A stretch of 16,023 nucleotides of DNA from Chitinophagaceae bacterium (lineage in GTDB: Bacteria; Bacteroidota; Bacteroidia; Chitinophagales; Chitinophagaceae): the NCBI GenBank assembly GCA_016741945.1, contig JACVCQ010000016.1, forward strand, positions 1 to 16,023, in the 5' to 3' direction. Below the pieces are notes generated by a model, which worked only from the letters and a program-made list of their open reading frames with translations, did no database searches and was not told the DNA's origin. A program made the position numbers and the translations under genes. Shown in pieces: positions 13,706-16,023 of this stretch (the first letter of the stretch is position 1; each line of letters starts with the position of its first letter).

Positions 13706-14746
13706 ATGTCTAAAGTTTTGGTAACGGGAGGATGTGGTTATATCGGTTCACATACCATTGTGGATTTGATAGAAAACGGCTATGATGTAATTTCTATTGA
13801 CGACCAGTCTCGTTCTACTCCTTATCCACTTACGGGTATACAACTAATTACAGGAAAACGCATCAAAAATTATAAAGTTGATCTCAAAAATTTTGATGAA
13901 ACCCTCGCCGTTTTTCAGGAGAATCCCGATATCAGTGCAGTGATTCATTTTGCAGCATACAAGGCGGTAGGAGAGTCGGTGGAACAACCCTTATTGTATT
14001 ATGAAAATAATATTGGTTCTTTAGTCAACATTTTGAAGTGTGTAAAAGAGTTCAATATTCAACATGTTGTCTTTTCCTCTTCCTGTACTGTTTACGGTAA
14101 TCCAGATCGTTTTCCGGTGACTGAAGCAACCGTTTTACAAGAGGCTGTTTCACCTTATGACGCTACTAAGCAAATGGGTGAACAAATTCTTCGCGATTTT
14201 GCATTGTCTTCAAATACACAAGTCATTTTATTACGTTATTTCAATCCTGTTGGGGCTCATCCTTCTTGTTTGATTGGCGAATTACCCCTCGGTAAACCTC
14301 AAAATCTGGTTCCTGTTATCACACAAACAGCAATAGGTAAACTACCTAAAATGATGGTATATGGGAATGATTACAATACCCGTGATGGTAGTTGTATTCG
14401 TGATTATATTCATGTATCTGATATTGCACATGCACATACCCTTTCAGTTGATTATCTACGTACTAATAACAGTCAGAATACATGTGAAATTTTTAATCTG
14501 GGCACAGGAAATGGAATTACTGTACTGGAAGCCATTCATACATTCGAAAAAGTAAGCGGTGAAAATTTGAATTATGAAATTGGTGGAAGAAGACCTGGAG
14601 ATATTGAAGCTATTTATGCAAACAATGAGAAAGCCATTCATGAGTTAGGCTGGAGTATACAATATAACCTTGATCAAATGATGCAAACAGCATGGGCTTG
14701 GGAACAAAGGATCAAACGAGAAGAAGATACTATCAGTAATAATTAA
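13706..14746 (+). CDS. galE: UDP-glucose 4-epimerase
   Basis: This extended short-chain dehydrogenase/reductase interconverts UDP-glucose and UDP-galactose using tightly bound NAD+, for galactose use and polysaccharide precursors. The 346-residue length is usual. The N-terminus has the Rossmann motif VTGGCGYIGSHT (G8, G11, G14), then DDQSRS near 32-37 and HFAAYKAVGESV at 81-92. The catalytic set is S126 in FSSSCTVYG and the YxxxK pair Y151/K155 in SPYDATKQMGEQ. RYFNPVGAHP (177-186), RDYIHVSDIAHAH (232-244) and RRPGDIEAIYAN (295-306) are standard for GalE. TAA at 14744-14746 lies 13 nt from the stop of the convergent minus-strand gene. The gene is probably independent of the phosphate genes despite the short gap. 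Confidence 0.95.
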   Translation: MSKVLVTGGCGYIGSHTIVDLIENGYDVISIDDQSRSTPYPLTGIQLITGKRIKNYKVDLKNFDETLAVFQENPDISAVIHFAAYKAVGESVEQPLLYYENNIGSLVNILKCVKEFNIQHVVFSSSCTVYGNPDRFPVTEATVLQEAVSPYDATKQMGEQILRDFALSSNTQVILLRYFNPVGAHPSCLIGELPLGKPQNLVPVITQTAIGKLPKMMVYGNDYNTRDGSCIRDYIHVSDIAHAHTLSVDYLRTNNSQNTCEIFNLGTGNGITVLEAIHTFEKVSGENLNYEIGGRRPGDIEAIYANNEKAIHELGWSIQYNLDQMMQTAWAWEQRIKREEDTISNN

Positions 14747-14759
14747 TTATAAATAGTCT

Positions 14760-15470
14760 TTACTTCTTCAAACTATTGTAATAAGCAAATAATTTTTTCA
14801 AGTCACTCTCTTTTTTAGCTTTCAGTTTGTGTTTGTTCGCAAATTCAGCCATCAATATTGCATCCTTTTCAAATAATCTTACCAGTGCCTCTGTTTCAGA
14901 AGGTAAGGCTAATAAACCTTTTGAAGGGATATAGGAATAATACACTTCTTTTTTATGATAAGTTCTAATAATATTGACTCCATTATAAGGTTGCTTATCT
15001 TGAAAACTGACAGAAGTATATTTTAGTAAAACAGCAGCACCGGAATCAATCAATTCATAAAGTGTAAATTCAGTTTGTTTGTCAATAGCCGGAAAACCAC
15101 TTCTGAAAATATAAGATTGTTCATCTTTTTTGATAGCAACTCTTTGAAAGGGTTTAATAACACTCATTTCTTGTCCGTCTTCTGTTTTGAATAATAGCTC
15201 TCCTGTGAGATAATTGATCTTTACAGGAATACGATGATAACTTTTTCCATTCATTAACTGAATTGTACTTTCCAAATAATCATTGTAAAAAAAAGGAGAG
15301 CCCTCTTCTTCAAAGCCACGAGTTGGCTTGAAAGGTTGACCGTTTCCATCGCTCATGAACTGAATGGTTTCTTTCATATGACGAAATGGGTCAATTCTTT
15401 CAAAATTTTGAGCAGAAAGTTGATGGCTCACAAGACTGATAGCATATACGAATAAGATTTTTCTTCTCAT
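14760..15470 (-). CDS. Secreted protein of unknown function, paralogue of its upstream neighbour
   Basis: I do not recognise a named family with a known role. The 236-residue product has an N-terminal signal peptide (MRRKILFVYAISLVSHQLSA, cleavage near residue 20). A beta-rich middle contains IQLMNGKSY and FRSGFPAIDKQTEFTLYELIDSG (around 122-144). The helical, lysine-rich C-terminus ends KKESDLKKLFAYYNSLKK. It aligns with the partial product encoded just upstream: shared features are the '.IQL.NGK.Y' stretch, 'FRSGF..IDKQ', LY...DSG, 'LLK' and a final 'KK/RKEADL.K..A.YN.SL'. The pair therefore arose by tandem duplication, and the 8-nt spacing implies one operon. It is probably periplasmic or surface-exposed. 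Confidence 0.8.
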   Translation of the reverse strand: MRRKILFVYAISLVSHQLSAQNFERIDPFRHMKETIQFMSDGNGQPFKPTRGFEEEGSPFFYNDYLESTIQLMNGKSYHRIPVKINYLTGELLFKTEDGQEMSVIKPFQRVAIKKDEQSYIFRSGFPAIDKQTEFTLYELIDSGAAVLLKYTSVSFQDKQPYNGVNIIRTYHKKEVYYSYIPSKGLLALPSETEALVRLFEKDAILMAEFANKHKLKAKKESDLKKLFAYYNSLKK

Positions 15471-15478
15471 ATTATATT

Positions 15479-16023
15479 TTAAGGGCCTTTTATCAATGAA
15501 CGATTGTATAAAGCAATGATCTTAACTAAATCTGCTTCTTTTCTCAATTTCAACTTATCCTTATAAATCGCATCATTCAGTATTTTTTGTTGATCAGATA
15601 ATAAGGCGATCAGATCATTTTCGTTTCCCGGCACCTTCACCAGATCTTTACCCGGCAGCCATAGATAATATGACGATAACTGACGATAGCTTCTGGTCAT
15701 ATCATTACTATTATAAGCTTTAGAATCTTTGAATCGTATCTCGGAATGTTTTAGCAATAGTATTTTACCAGAATCAAGCACCTGGTACAGTGAACGTTCA
15801 TTTTGTTTATCGATGGGCATGAATCCAGAACGAAAGATGGCAGGCCCCGAACTACTGCACCCTAATTCTACACGAGCTACCGGTACGGAGAGAATGAATG
15901 CCTTTCCATCTTCTACTTCAAAGAGAATCTTTTGTTCCTCCAGATTTAACTTCAATTTGATGCCATTGTAAATTTTACCATTGGGTAACTGAATAGATCC
16001 ATTACAAAATGAAGTATCAAAGA
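15479..16023 (-). CDS. Partial paralogous protein of unknown function (5' end beyond window)
   Basis: The frame is open from the TAA at 15479-15481 to the window edge, so the gene is cut at its 5' end. A TTG at 15955 could look like a start, but the codons upstream of it continue the protein (CNGSIQLPNGKIYNGIKLKL) and align with the neighbour's STIQLMNGKSYHRIPVKI, so the true start lies outside the window. Features shared with the downstream paralogue are FRSGFMPIDKQNERSLYQVLDSGKILLLKH and the C-terminal RKEADLVKIIALYN. A lone Cys (in ELGCSSSG) sits in a segment where the paralogue has 'VAIKKDEQSY'. Secretion is likely by analogy but its signal peptide is not in view. Confidence 0.8.
   Translation of the reverse strand, partial: FDTSFCNGSIQLPNGKIYNGIKLKLNLEEQKILFEVEDGKAFILSVPVARVELGCSSSGPAIFRSGFMPIDKQNERSLYQVLDSGKILLLKHSEIRFKDSKAYNSNDMTRSYRQLSSYYLWLPGKDLVKVPGNENDLIALLSDQQKILNDAIYKDKLKLRKEADLVKIIALYNRSLIKGP

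Noticed and set aside
15953..15955. TTG as the start of the last minus-strand gene
   Set aside because: The frame upstream of it stays open to the window edge and aligns with the neighbouring paralogue, so the gene is simply cut by the window.

Overview
The window looks like chromosomal DNA of a Bacteroidota bacterium, most likely a Chitinophagaceae-type member; the family is inferred, not proven. The evidence is a GldA-type ABC ATPase tail, a DivIC-family protein next to enolase, large secreted and outer-membrane proteins of Bacteroidota style, almost no Shine-Dalgarno sequences, and several TAnnTTTG -7 promoter boxes just upstream of start codons. There are no rRNAs, tRNAs, transposases, integrases or CRISPR arrays. 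Most genes are ordinary core genes.

Layout. Positions 1-3128 are on the plus strand: the end of a gldA-like gene, eno, a DivIC/FtsB-type division gene, a 77-residue unknown protein, and nth (endonuclease III). A convergent 1123-residue outer-membrane protein follows (3198-6569, minus). It has a signal peptide, a degenerate gluzincin-like domain, a TolB-like propeller and a BamA-like barrel. It diverges from a glyoxalase-II-like metallo-hydrolase (6631-7269, plus). Next comes a secreted protein on the minus strand (9465 down to 7513) with a caspase-like His/Cys pair near its C-terminus. That frame is cut by a TGA at 7513-7515, but the same frame then stays open and protein-like for 83 codons to 7261.

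Positions 9643-13662 hold an OmpR/PhoB-type response regulator, a PhoR-like histidine kinase, a PhoU-like DUF47 protein and a PiT-family phosphate transporter: a plausible phosphate sensing and uptake cluster. galE follows (13706-14746). The window ends with two tandem paralogous genes of unknown function on the minus strand; the second runs off the edge.

The most unusual structure lies between the genes. Six spacers (about 1502-1572, 1931-1967, 3121-3198, 10329-10408, 11495-11621 and 12533-12602) contain degenerate words repeated on a 7-nt grid (one array has some 8-nt steps). In most of them the words on one side are reverse complements of those on the other, so long hairpins form (perfect stems of 13, 22 and 26 bp). 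The words differ between sites (AGCTnnn, GTGAAAN, CTATGGA, TTTGATN), but the period and the intergenic, post-stop location are shared. I know of no described Bacteroidota repeat class matching this; the nearest analogy I know is the heptanucleotide short tandem repeats of filamentous cyanobacteria.
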